Origin: JBJELF01 sp051879015
GTDB lineage: Bacteria > Bacillota > Clostridia > Lachnospirales > Lachnospiraceae
Reading direction: 5' to 3'
Assembly (NCBI GenBank): GCA_051879015.1
Contig: JBJELF010000117.1
Location: 1-40,770 of the forward strand
DNA length: 40,770 bases
Numbering within the stretch: the first letter of the stretch is position 1; every line of letters begins with the position of its first letter. The notes below the pieces were generated by a model that worked only from the letters and a program-made list of their open reading frames with translations, made no database searches and was not told the origin of the DNA. Position numbers and translations under genes: made by a program. This document shows, one piece after another, positions 26,099-34,270 of the stretch.

Positions 26099-27175
26099 AT
26101 GCCTATTTCTTACAGAATACCAATACCAGCCATCTCCTTTCAACCTCCAGTGTATATCTGTCGCTATAATGACAAACCTTTTACGCTAGATGGTAATCTC
26201 TTGAAAGATTTTTGGAAGGATATTCCTTTTACTGACGAATTTATTGACATCGAAGGTCCTATTCGCCCAATGCCTCGCTTTTCTACCCGCGCAAAAATGG
26301 CATGGGATAAAGAACATCTCTACATAGGTGCTATCTTGTATGGTGATGAAATCTGGGGAACTTTGACAGAACGAGAGTCCGTCATTTTTTATGACAATGA
26401 TTTTGAAATCTTTATTGATCCAGACTCTGACACTCAACAATACTATGAATATGAAATGAACGCCAAAAACACAGTCTGGGACCTGATGCTTACCAAAGCT
26501 TACCATGATATGGGCAAACCTGTCAATGGATTTGATTTCCATGGACTTCGATCTGCGGTTTACATCGACGGTACTTTAAATGATCCATCTGCTCAAAATA
26601 AATACTGGTCCGTTGAAGTAGTGCTTCCCTTTTCAGCTCTCTCAGAGTGTGCGGCTCAAAATCGCCCTCCTGTGGACGGCGAATATTATCGTCTGAACTT
26701 CTCACGTGTACAGTGGCTTGTAGATATCGTAGAAAATACCTATAAAAAACGTTTAAAGCCAGACGGCAGCGGTCCTCTTCCAGAGGATAACTGGGTGTGG
26801 GCACCTACAGGAGTTATTAACATCCATTATCCAGAACTATGGGGATTTCTCTTTTTCAGTGAGTCCAATCAATCCGATGACCACTATGTCATTCCTAATG
26901 ATGAATATCGCAAATGGGAACTCAGAAAGCTCTACTATGCAGAACAGGCTCATCTCGACGAAAATGGCTGCTATACTGACCAACTGGATGTACTCTTATC
27001 GATTCTTCGCCGTCTCAGCCCCTGTAAAGAAAATAGTACTGTGGCAGAACTGCCTTATCGTGTACAGACGACACGCCATACCTTTGAAATCAGCTGCCCC
27101 GACTGTGACGGCATTGGTGAACTTTCCATTTTTTCAGATGGTAAGGTTACTCATTTTGCGTCACGCAGCAAGTAA
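26099..27175 (+). CDS. CBM9-like carbohydrate-binding protein without signal peptide
   Basis: A 358-residue protein. Residues 25-250 have the CBM9-like fold signature: FTLDGNLLKDFWKDIPFTDEF, then TRAKMAWDKEHLYIGAILYGDEIWG, NDFEIFIDPDSDTQQYYEYEMNA and the RLNFSRVQW strand near residue 215. In secreted enzymes such modules bind sugars. Here the module stands nearly alone, with a C-terminal extension of about 100 residues ending in a small beta structure and no signal peptide. An AGGGGGAT precedes the ATG. The stop codon overlaps the ribosome site of the LacI-family gene, so the two are co-transcribed and probably translationally coupled. Possible roles are a cytoplasmic sugar sensor or carrier, or a degenerate enzyme; none is proven. 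Confidence 0.8.
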   Translation: MPISYRIPIPAISFQPPVYICRYNDKPFTLDGNLLKDFWKDIPFTDEFIDIEGPIRPMPRFSTRAKMAWDKEHLYIGAILYGDEIWGTLTERESVIFYDNDFEIFIDPDSDTQQYYEYEMNAKNTVWDLMLTKAYHDMGKPVNGFDFHGLRSAVYIDGTLNDPSAQNKYWSVEVVLPFSALSECAAQNRPPVDGEYYRLNFSRVQWLVDIVENTYKKRLKPDGSGPLPEDNWVWAPTGVINIHYPELWGFLFFSESNQSDDHYVIPNDEYRKWELRKLYYAEQAHLDENGCYTDQLDVLLSILRRLSPCKENSTVAELPYRVQTTRHTFEISCPDCDGIGELSIFSDGKVTHFASRSK

Positions 27176-27187
27176 GGAGGTTTTGCT

Positions 27188-28246
27188 TTGAAAAAGATTA
27201 CCGAAAAAGACATTGCAGATGCCTTAGGGATTTCCCGAGTATCTGTCTGGAAGGTATTCAGCGGCAAAAGCGGCACTTCTGAAGAAATGCGTCAAAAAGT
27301 ATTCAACAAGGCAAGAGAATTGGGCTATCCAATCCCCCTCGCCAATCAGCCCCAGCTGCCAGAATCTCATTCAGCCAACACAACATCCGAATCCTCAACC
27401 AACTCAAAAACCATAGCGGTCGCGGTTTCTCACCCTGAAACTTCGATTTTTTGGATGAGCATTCTTCATGAAATTGCCAAGAGAGCCTCTCAACAAAATT
27501 ATAGTATGCTTTACATTTATCTTCCAACCAATATTCCAGAAGATTATCAGCTGTCCATGCAATTTTTTAACGGTTCCATTCAAGGTTTCATTGTACTGAA
27601 TATTTACAACAACCGTCTGCTGCATTTACTTAATGAACTAGACCTGCCAAAGGTATTTCTTGACATTACTCCTTCCTTCTCTCTTTACCATTTAAATGGC
27701 GATTTATGTTTCATTGAAGGTTTTCATGAAATTGCAGAAATCACCAATCATCTGATTTCTCAAGGGTTAAAGAAGATTGGTTTTATCGGTGATATCAACT
27801 ATGCCTACACCAATCAAGAACGCTATCAAGGATTTCTTCATGCCATGCAGGCAAATCAGCTTCCTGTCAATCCTGATTTTTGTTTAACCACAAAGTTTAG
27901 TGCAGACTCTTATGCCGAGAAAATTAATGAATTTCTGGACCAGCTGACTACCCTGCCAGAAGCGATTATCTGTGCCAATGACTATGTAGCCAACATTCTC
28001 TGGAACAGCTTAGAGCAGCGTGGCTACCAAATTCCACAGGACATCGCCATTTCTGGTTTTGATGGCACAACGGAAATTTCTCACAGCAATGAATTGACCA
28101 CAGTACTCGTCAATACGAAACGCATCGGCACAAGACTAGCCAAACAGCTTTTTTATCGCATGCAGTATACTGATGCAGGCAAAGAACTCATCTATATTCG
28201 TTCAGAAGTAAAACTGAGCCGTTCTACTCAAATTTTACAAGATTAA
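27188..28246 (+). CDS. LacI-family transcriptional regulator (TTG start)
   Basis: A 352-residue repressor-type regulator. The N-terminal LacI helix-turn-helix is clear: ITEKDIADALGISRVSVWKVF, then SEEMRQKVFNKARELGYP. A Ser/Thr/Asn-rich linker (about 55-72) is longer than usual. The effector domain follows (about 73-345) with TIAVAVSHPETSIFWMSILHEI, GLKKIGFIGDINYAYTNQERYQGF, AIICANDYVANILW and IAISGFDGT, as in periplasmic-binding-protein-like sensors. The start is TTG at 27188, placed seven bases after an AAGGAGG that overlaps the preceding stop codon; no ATG is possible nearby in frame before the domain. It lies between GH3 on one side and the GH20-to-transglutaminase operon on the other, so it is a good candidate regulator of the region. 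Confidence 0.94.
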   Translation: MKKITEKDIADALGISRVSVWKVFSGKSGTSEEMRQKVFNKARELGYPIPLANQPQLPESHSANTTSESSTNSKTIAVAVSHPETSIFWMSILHEIAKRASQQNYSMLYIYLPTNIPEDYQLSMQFFNGSIQGFIVLNIYNNRLLHLLNELDLPKVFLDITPSFSLYHLNGDLCFIEGFHEIAEITNHLISQGLKKIGFIGDINYAYTNQERYQGFLHAMQANQLPVNPDFCLTTKFSADSYAEKINEFLDQLTTLPEAIICANDYVANILWNSLEQRGYQIPQDIAISGFDGTTEISHSNELTTVLVNTKRIGTRLAKQLFYRMQYTDAGKELIYIRSEVKLSRSTQILQD

Positions 28247-28303
28247 GGCAATTTACTCTACTTTTAGTAAGGAAAACTCTTGATAAAAAGTAGTTTCTCA
28301 TAT

Positions 28304-28338
28304 AATTGGTGATGCCTGCAGAGCAGGCATCACCAATT
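28304..28338. terminator. Perfect 16-bp-stem hairpin between convergent genes
   Basis: aattggtgatgcctgc and its exact complement flank a 3-base loop (aga). It ends two bases before the stop of the transglutaminase-like gene and about 60 bases after the LacI gene. No long T-run follows on either strand, so it is a candidate bidirectional terminator or 3'-end stabiliser. Its inner ATGCCTG/CAGGCAT arms recur in the hairpin at 37378. Confidence 0.6.
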
Positions 28339-28340
28339 GA

Positions 28341-30911
28341 TTAATTTGCCAATATTTTTGCTAACATGGATGCAGTACCTACATTGTATCCGGCAATACC
28401 ATAAATTCCATCATGATTTTCACCCGTAACTAAAATGAACGGCAATTTTCCTGGCTCTAAAAACATTTGGCGCACCAATGTATTATAGTTTGTGTCAAAA
28501 TCATCCTGCAGTATCTGAACATTTGGCAGTACACTCAAAGTGCGCTGCAGCGTTGGATTTTTCAATGCCTCCTTCTGCTGGATGACAAAATAGATAGGTG
28601 CCGATATCTTCTGAAATTCCTTTCTCTGATCGTAGAGCTCATTTAAGATATGTTCCGTAGGCTCACGGCTCTCTTCCAGCCAAATAAACAGAGCCTTTCC
28701 CTTTCCTTCCCACTCAGACATCATTCTTTCCTCTCCGTTTAGACTGCACAGTGGGATATCATCAATCGGATTATCCTCTAGCATATCCTCTAATTTTGCT
28801 CCGCGCAAAAACAGCGTAATATGCTTTTCTTCTCCATCCGCAATAGTGAAATCCACTTTCTGTGCCAATTGATTTCCATTGGTGAGACGATTGGTACTGA
28901 CAAGACGGTAGATTCCTGGTACCAAATCAATGCCTATTTCATGACCTTTTCGAGTGACATTCTCCTCACTCAACCACAGAACTCGGAACTGCTGATCGAC
29001 AAATTCGGCCACTGATAATTGCTCCAGGTAGCGTACATCCGGCTCGACTGGTCCACGCAGCCATAGCTTAGCACTTCTCTCACGACGGTCCTCAACTATA
29101 CGTCCAATTGTAAGAAATTCTCCATTGCAATAACATTCAAGCGCATAGTCCACTGGATTTAAACGAGCTGGAATTCCAAGCGCACGATAAATCTGCACAC
29201 AAGTCACCTTTTTCGAGTGATCGCTGCCGATACCGCCTTCCAGACATCCTCTGGCACTGGTAATCAGCCGACTATACTCTAAGTCAGGTCTTACCTTTAC
29301 ATGAGCATTGACATACTCGTAAACCCACTTTGGATTGGAATAAATTTTTTCCTTTTGCTCTGCTGTAAAGTAGTTCTGCAGCCACTTGCGCCATGGTACC
29401 AAAGGTTCATAGGATACACGAGGACAGAGAATATAGGAGTCAAAGACCTTTTCTGTCAAAGAAGCATCTGGTTCAGTACAGGTACAATGCTCTATCAACA
29501 AATCCGCCTTCAAATCCCAAAAATCTTTATCGCTTAAGGTAGCCAATATCTTATATTTCCAATCCTCTGGGCAAATATTTGTGCAGTCCCAATTTAAAAA
29601 TTTCTTTACCTCAGCAATATTTCCACGTGATTTTTTTAAACACTCGCGAATAAAATTCTGTCTCTCCGCCGGAAAGGCAGCAATATAATGCTCCATCTCC
29701 TCTTCTGGATAAAAGCCAGCAATTTTTTTCTCACGTTTTTTTGCTGCTTCCCTCAAATGTAAATCGCCTAATGCTTTCTGCTCTTTTGTCAGCTGATTAT
29801 TATATCTGCTCACACCACTTGGAGCAATGAAGTCCATGTCTACCGGTACATCCAACTCCTGCATATTCTCTCTAAGTACAATCTGAAATACCTTCTCCTC
29901 ACCTTCCTCCAAGGCAGCCAGCACTTCACCATATTTCCTACCATCGCTGGCACAAACCAAAAGAGAACCATATCCAGTCTTTAAGACGGCATTGCCCTGT
30001 TCATCGGCAAACACTGTAGCAACATTGCCGAAATGAGCATAATTGAGTACCTGAAACATGACCTTAGCACCCGATACAGGTGCTCCTGTCTCATCCGAGA
30101 TATGAATGTGCATTTCTACGGTCTTAGCATATAAATCCAAATGGTTGACAATTCTTGACATACCGCCTCTTCCAACAATTTCATCATCAGGTTCTTCCTG
30201 ACCAAACCATCTGGAATGTACCAACATCGCTCTGGCAGAAGCAGCAGTAAACCAACCACGATTTAAAATTTCCTCTGGTTCACATGCTCCCAAAAAATAC
30301 CATTTACCATCACACCAAGCTTCCACCCACGCATGATTATCATCACAGTGAGACCACAGTGGAACATACACCTGTCTTGCAGGAATACCTAAGGAGCGGA
30401 ATACACTGACTGTAAAAGTAGACTCCTCACCGCAGCGTCCCAGCGCAGTATGATACATAGTCATAGGATTTTCGGTACGATCATCTGTAGTGTGATAGGT
30501 ACCTTCCTCAGCACACCAATAGTTAGCTGCAATGACTGCATGCTGCATGTCTTTTCCAGCAATGATATCTTTTAACTGACTATAGAAAAATTCGCGATGC
30601 TCCACAATATCCTCATTGTTAATACGGTGATGCAGCACATAATTGGCAAACATTTTCTCTGGCACCTTACCTGCAAAAGGACCGGAATTCCACAGAAATG
30701 CACCATGTCTTGCATAAGCGAAAAAGACCTCCGCTGGATAATCCAACGCATCACAAATCGGCATTGCTGTATATAAATATTTCAATGCCTCCGCCTCATC
30801 CGTATCACAATGAGACAATGTTGCCTCAATTTCTTCTCTGCGGCATTCCAACAATGTCATTTGTCTTTGAAAGGCCGCCTCAATTTCTTGACTGTATTTC
30901 TCTGAAAACAT
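28341..30911 (-). CDS. Transglutaminase-like protein with duplicated core and C-terminal thioredoxin-like domain
   Basis: An 856-residue cytoplasmic protein. Residues 20-215 form a transglutaminase/PNGase-type papain-like core: Cys160 in LGRCGEEST, FRSLGIPARQVYVP, His193 in DNHAWVEAW, and Glu211 in GACEPEE where most relatives have Asp. Residues 425-605 repeat the same domain at a constant offset of 402 (VLHHRINNEDIVEHREFF against ILCPRVSYEPLVPWRKWL; LGIPAR in both), but the cysteine position is Gly562 and the His is gone, so the second copy is probably inactive. An Ig-like sandwich (about 262-345) sits between them, and residues 715-856 look thioredoxin-like without a CxxC pair. It is the last gene of the GH20-GH125-GH38-GH18-GH29-cutC set. 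Eukaryotic PNGase uses this fold to cut N-glycans from asparagine; a similar amidase or peptidase role on imported glycopeptides is inference. Confidence 0.78.
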   Translation of the reverse strand: MFSEKYSQEIEAAFQRQMTLLECRREEIEATLSHCDTDEAEALKYLYTAMPICDALDYPAEVFFAYARHGAFLWNSGPFAGKVPEKMFANYVLHHRINNEDIVEHREFFYSQLKDIIAGKDMQHAVIAANYWCAEEGTYHTTDDRTENPMTMYHTALGRCGEESTFTVSVFRSLGIPARQVYVPLWSHCDDNHAWVEAWCDGKWYFLGACEPEEILNRGWFTAASARAMLVHSRWFGQEEPDDEIVGRGGMSRIVNHLDLYAKTVEMHIHISDETGAPVSGAKVMFQVLNYAHFGNVATVFADEQGNAVLKTGYGSLLVCASDGRKYGEVLAALEEGEEKVFQIVLRENMQELDVPVDMDFIAPSGVSRYNNQLTKEQKALGDLHLREAAKKREKKIAGFYPEEEMEHYIAAFPAERQNFIRECLKKSRGNIAEVKKFLNWDCTNICPEDWKYKILATLSDKDFWDLKADLLIEHCTCTEPDASLTEKVFDSYILCPRVSYEPLVPWRKWLQNYFTAEQKEKIYSNPKWVYEYVNAHVKVRPDLEYSRLITSARGCLEGGIGSDHSKKVTCVQIYRALGIPARLNPVDYALECYCNGEFLTIGRIVEDRRERSAKLWLRGPVEPDVRYLEQLSVAEFVDQQFRVLWLSEENVTRKGHEIGIDLVPGIYRLVSTNRLTNGNQLAQKVDFTIADGEEKHITLFLRGAKLEDMLEDNPIDDIPLCSLNGEERMMSEWEGKGKALFIWLEESREPTEHILNELYDQRKEFQKISAPIYFVIQQKEALKNPTLQRTLSVLPNVQILQDDFDTNYNTLVRQMFLEPGKLPFILVTGENHDGIYGIAGYNVGTASMLAKILAN

Positions 30912-30956
30912 TTTATAAAATCCTTATCTTATTTCTTTATTTCAATCCATGCTCAG

Positions 30957-31703
30957 TTAACTCAACTCACCAAGCACGTTCTTTGCCGCTCTCACTTTTT
31001 CCTGCGAGGTTCGCCAAATTTCATATTCGGACAGAGAAGGTAAGCCCATGCTGACAGCCCCCTTGCGATATCGCATCTTACTGTCCAAAGTTTCTTTTCC
31101 AGACATATGAAAAGTGCAGAGATCCGTCGCAGCAGCTAAGGTTTTAATAACCGCCGCATTGACTCCTCCTCCTGCCATAATCTGGATTCGTCCAGCCGCT
31201 GCTGCCTGCAGCTGCCGCAGCAGATCTACTCCCTCCAAACAACTCATACACTGTCCAGATGTCAAAATTGTGTCAATCCCCAGTGAAATAACTTGTTCCA
31301 TCGTCCAAAATGGATCTCGACACATATCAAAAGCACGATGCATGGTAATTCTCTTTCCTGATGCTGCCGCTGCACACTGCTCCATAAAAGCAACATCCAA
31401 GTCTCCATCCTCATCCAAAGCACCGATGACTACACCCTCAATATCTAACTCACACCAACTTCCAATTTCATCCAGAATTTGATTTTTCTCATAGCAGCTA
31501 TAACAAAAATCTCCAAACCTAGGGCGAATCAGCACCCTCACTGGAATCTCCACATATTGACGTAATTCCCGATATAGAGCAATATTAGGGGTAGTCCCGC
31601 CAATAATCAGATTGGCGCAGAGCTCCAAGCGATCTGCGCCTCCTTTCTGAGCATTGATGGCAGATTCCACGCTGTCTACACAGCATTCCAACAAATATCT
31701 CAT
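30957..31703 (-). CDS. cutC: CutC-family TIM-barrel protein
   Basis: A 248-residue CutC-family protein of normal length. The family pattern is clear: LLECCVDSVESAINAQKGGADRLELCANL, then GGTTPN, VRVLIRPRFGDFCYS, ITMHRAFDM, IDTILTSGQ and IQIMAGGGVNAA. The first of these is quoted as separate short pieces: LLECCVDSVESA and GGADRLELCANL. CutC was named for copper homeostasis, but that role is weakly supported, and the fold is that of a TIM-barrel enzyme. Here it lies between a GH29 fucosidase and the transglutaminase-like gene in an N-glycan operon, which points to a carbohydrate or glycopeptide role. GGAG precedes the ATG by five bases. The gaps to neighbours are 45 and 57 bases. Confidence 0.92.
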   Translation of the reverse strand: MRYLLECCVDSVESAINAQKGGADRLELCANLIIGGTTPNIALYRELRQYVEIPVRVLIRPRFGDFCYSCYEKNQILDEIGSWCELDIEGVVIGALDEDGDLDVAFMEQCAAAASGKRITMHRAFDMCRDPFWTMEQVISLGIDTILTSGQCMSCLEGVDLLRQLQAAAAGRIQIMAGGGVNAAVIKTLAAATDLCTFHMSGKETLDSKMRYRKGAVSMGLPSLSEYEIWRTSQEKVRAAKNVLGELS

Positions 31704-31760
31704 ATCATCTCCATTCTGCCGCCTTCATCGACGCAAAAATAGTTGTGAATCACTACTCTA

Positions 31761-33194
31761 TCAGACACAATGGAGACGGAACACCTGTCCAATTGGTGTA
31801 CTCTCCTCTGCAGCTGATGTTACCAGATAGCCACCCTCAATACGCTTAAATTCCACAGAAATTTCTGCGCCCAGCTGTTCAATGGCTGTCACTTCTCCCT
31901 CAAAAGGAATCTTCACCTCTGTCTTAACCGTTGCTGTCTCATCTGGGTACATACAAAAAGCATAAACCAGCTTTTCCTTTGCCTTCTGTGTAAAACAAAT
32001 GTCATCTTTCTTATAAGGAGCACAGATACGTGTGCCATAGATTGCCTCACCGTAAGTACGCATCCACTCACCCAGACCCTTCATCGTTTTGAGTGCGCCC
32101 TTTGGAATACGTCCATCTGGCTGCGGTCCCACATTCAGAGCCAAATTTCCGCCCTTTGCGACAATATCTACCAACAAGCAGGCAATTTGTCTTGGACTCT
32201 TATACTCATCTTCATACTTGAAAGAGAACGAGGTTCCCATAGTGATACAACTCTCCCACGGGATACGAAGAGGTTCATCAGGCACGCACTGCTCTGGTGT
32301 CACATAATTTTCATAAGGTCCACCAATCGTGCGGTCTGCTGACAAGACCCAAGGCTGATATTTGCGAATTTCCTCTATCATCTCACCAAGACGAATATCC
32401 TGCCCTCTGCGCTCACAAACCCAGCCTGCATCAAACCAGAGAATATCAATCTTACCATAATTGGTTGTCAATTCCTTTACCTGATTCTGAGTAAACTGAA
32501 CGAACTCCTCCCACAGCTCTGGATGTTCTTCTGGTCGATAGGAAGGTCCTCTCCATGTAAAACTACCCCTCTCCATTTTGTCATTCCAGTAGCTTGGCAC
32601 ATGCCAATCTGCCTTGGAGAAATAGGCCGCAATACCAATCTTTCTCTTTCTCATTGACTCAAATAGATGGGCACACACATCAGCATAACGATTGGTGTGA
32701 AATGGACAATCTGGTGCTGTGATTTTGTAATCGGAATACTTAGAATCAAACATACAAAATCCATCGTGATGCTTCGTAGTAAAAATAAAATAGCGAAATC
32801 CTGCATCGGCAGCTGCATCGGCCCATTTTTCTGGCTCAAAACGAATTGGATTAAATGTCTTATTTAAATCGCGATACTGCTGCTTAAAACTCTCACCATC
32901 TACTTCCCAATCCACTTCATCTCTTGACCAGTCGGCATCCATATCACTGAGAGCCCAGGATTCAACCAACCCAATCTGAGAATAGGGTCCCCAGTGCATC
33001 ATTAACGCTAACTTCTGATCCTGAAACCATTCCAACTGTCTCAAGACTGGCTTGCTGGTAGGCCATACATAAGCATCTTCGGTGCTATAATTGTGAACAC
33101 CATTCACTACTTCCACTGTTTTTTCTTCTGTATTTTCCGCTGCTTTACTTGCCTCCTCACGCAGCTGTTCTTCATTTTTTACAACCTCACTCAT
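31761..33194 (-). CDS. GH29 alpha-L-fucosidase, subfamily-A-like, cytoplasmic
   Basis: A 477-residue fucosidase distinct from the one at 2305. After a charged, probably disordered N-terminus (about 1-35), the barrel shows LALMMHWGPYSQIGLVESW, FTTKHHDGFCMFDSKYSDY and the nucleophile Asp255 in IDILWFDAGWV. The DIVAKGGNLALNVGPQPDGRIP segment near residue 360 is the standard GH29 end-of-barrel signature, followed by a small beta domain. There is no signal peptide. The ATG overlaps the GH18 stop in an ATGA tetramer, with AAAGGAGG seven bases upstream, so the two are coupled. A second fucosidase of a different subgroup suggests two fucose linkages, for example core and antennal; which enzyme takes which is not known. 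Confidence 0.93.
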   Translation of the reverse strand: MSEVVKNEEQLREEASKAAENTEEKTVEVVNGVHNYSTEDAYVWPTSKPVLRQLEWFQDQKLALMMHWGPYSQIGLVESWALSDMDADWSRDEVDWEVDGESFKQQYRDLNKTFNPIRFEPEKWADAAADAGFRYFIFTTKHHDGFCMFDSKYSDYKITAPDCPFHTNRYADVCAHLFESMRKRKIGIAAYFSKADWHVPSYWNDKMERGSFTWRGPSYRPEEHPELWEEFVQFTQNQVKELTTNYGKIDILWFDAGWVCERRGQDIRLGEMIEEIRKYQPWVLSADRTIGGPYENYVTPEQCVPDEPLRIPWESCITMGTSFSFKYEDEYKSPRQIACLLVDIVAKGGNLALNVGPQPDGRIPKGALKTMKGLGEWMRTYGEAIYGTRICAPYKKDDICFTQKAKEKLVYAFCMYPDETATVKTEVKIPFEGEVTAIEQLGAEISVEFKRIEGGYLVTSAAEESTPIGQVFRLHCV

Positions 33195-34225
33195 TCAGAG
33201 TCCTCCTTTGCCATTTCTTCATATAATGCGTCCAACAAAGTCCCTGTCGAGTCACATTTGTGCTCCCAATAAAAGATTCCTGCATACTCTTTTTGTTTGA
33301 CGTACTGCGCTTTTAAAGTCAGCGATTTTGGATTATCGTAGGAAATAAAGGTGGAACCATCAAACAAGTACGGTGCCTTCGCTTCATCATCCCAATACTC
33401 GGTGTACCCATTTTTATTAATATAATCTCTCGCCAACACTTCATAATCTGGCCCATATCCGCCGCTGGTCGCACAAATCTGCAGCAATCCATGATTTCTG
33501 TCACTCAAATTTGTCCATTTGCGCGAATAGAACGCAGCCCCCATCAAAAGTTTCCTCTTATCTGCCCCATATTTCTCAAACAATTCCAATGCCTGAGCAC
33601 AACTGTTTTGGAATACATCGCCTCGATTAGAAAATAAGGCAGTATGATGCCCTGCCAAAGCATGAAAACCACATTTCAAATCGTAAGTCATAACGCAGAT
33701 GTAGTCTAAAATTTCATTTAATTTATCAATTTCCACACAATTTACATAATATAAATCTGCTCCCGCAGCAATGGACAGGGTGCGATGTCGTCCATCCTGC
33801 TGCTCCAGTATATCCAAAGAAGCTCGGATTTCTTTGCAAAATAAGGTAAAATTGTATTTATCCTCCGGCACCACATCACTGCCATTGGACGGCACACAGG
33901 GATACTCCCAGTCTAAATCAATCCCGTCAAAATCATAGATGAAACAGCTTTCTGCCAAAGCTCCTGCCGTCTTTTTTCTCATCTCATCCGTTCGACAGCA
34001 AAGAGTAAACGCATCGGACTGGTGCTGCACCATGGAAAGCACAATTTTTAAGTTTGGATTCCACTCTCGTATCTGCGGAATCATCGCTACCTTATCATGC
34101 TTGGCACAGTGCACACCTCCCTCCCTGTCTAAATATCCAAAAGCGATGTGAATTCCATCCAACTTGCCTGCATCTTCCTGTGTAAAATCACCACTGCCCA
34201 CATAGGCGTATATTAAATGCTTCAT
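33191..34225 (-). CDS. GH18 chitinase/ENGase-like hydrolase, cytoplasmic
   Basis: A 344-residue single-domain GH18 barrel. The catalytic DxxDxDxE motif is complete in YDFDGIDLDWEYP, with Glu107 as proton donor, preceded by KIVLSMVQHQ and followed by YICVMTYDLKCGFHA. There is no signal peptide, carbohydrate-binding module or wall anchor, unlike most chitinases and surface ENGases. The start is the MKHLIY methionine, with AAGGTGG eight bases upstream; a GTG four codons earlier overlaps that site. It lies between GH38 and GH29 and shares an ATGA overlap with the latter. The likely job is to cut the GlcNAc-GlcNAc core of imported N-glycans, comparable to lysosomal chitobiase or an ENGase; ordinary chito-oligosaccharide hydrolysis is the alternative. 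Confidence 0.9.
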   Translation of the reverse strand: MKHLIYAYVGSGDFTQEDAGKLDGIHIAFGYLDREGGVHCAKHDKVAMIPQIREWNPNLKIVLSMVQHQSDAFTLCCRTDEMRKKTAGALAESCFIYDFDGIDLDWEYPCVPSNGSDVVPEDKYNFTLFCKEIRASLDILEQQDGRHRTLSIAAGADLYYVNCVEIDKLNEILDYICVMTYDLKCGFHALAGHHTALFSNRGDVFQNSCAQALELFEKYGADKRKLLMGAAFYSRKWTNLSDRNHGLLQICATSGGYGPDYEVLARDYINKNGYTEYWDDEAKAPYLFDGSTFISYDNPKSLTLKAQYVKQKEYAGIFYWEHKCDSTGTLLDALYEEMAKEDSE

Positions 34226-34270
34226 CACTCTACCCACCTTATCGCCGTTGTTTTTCAGACGTTATTATTT

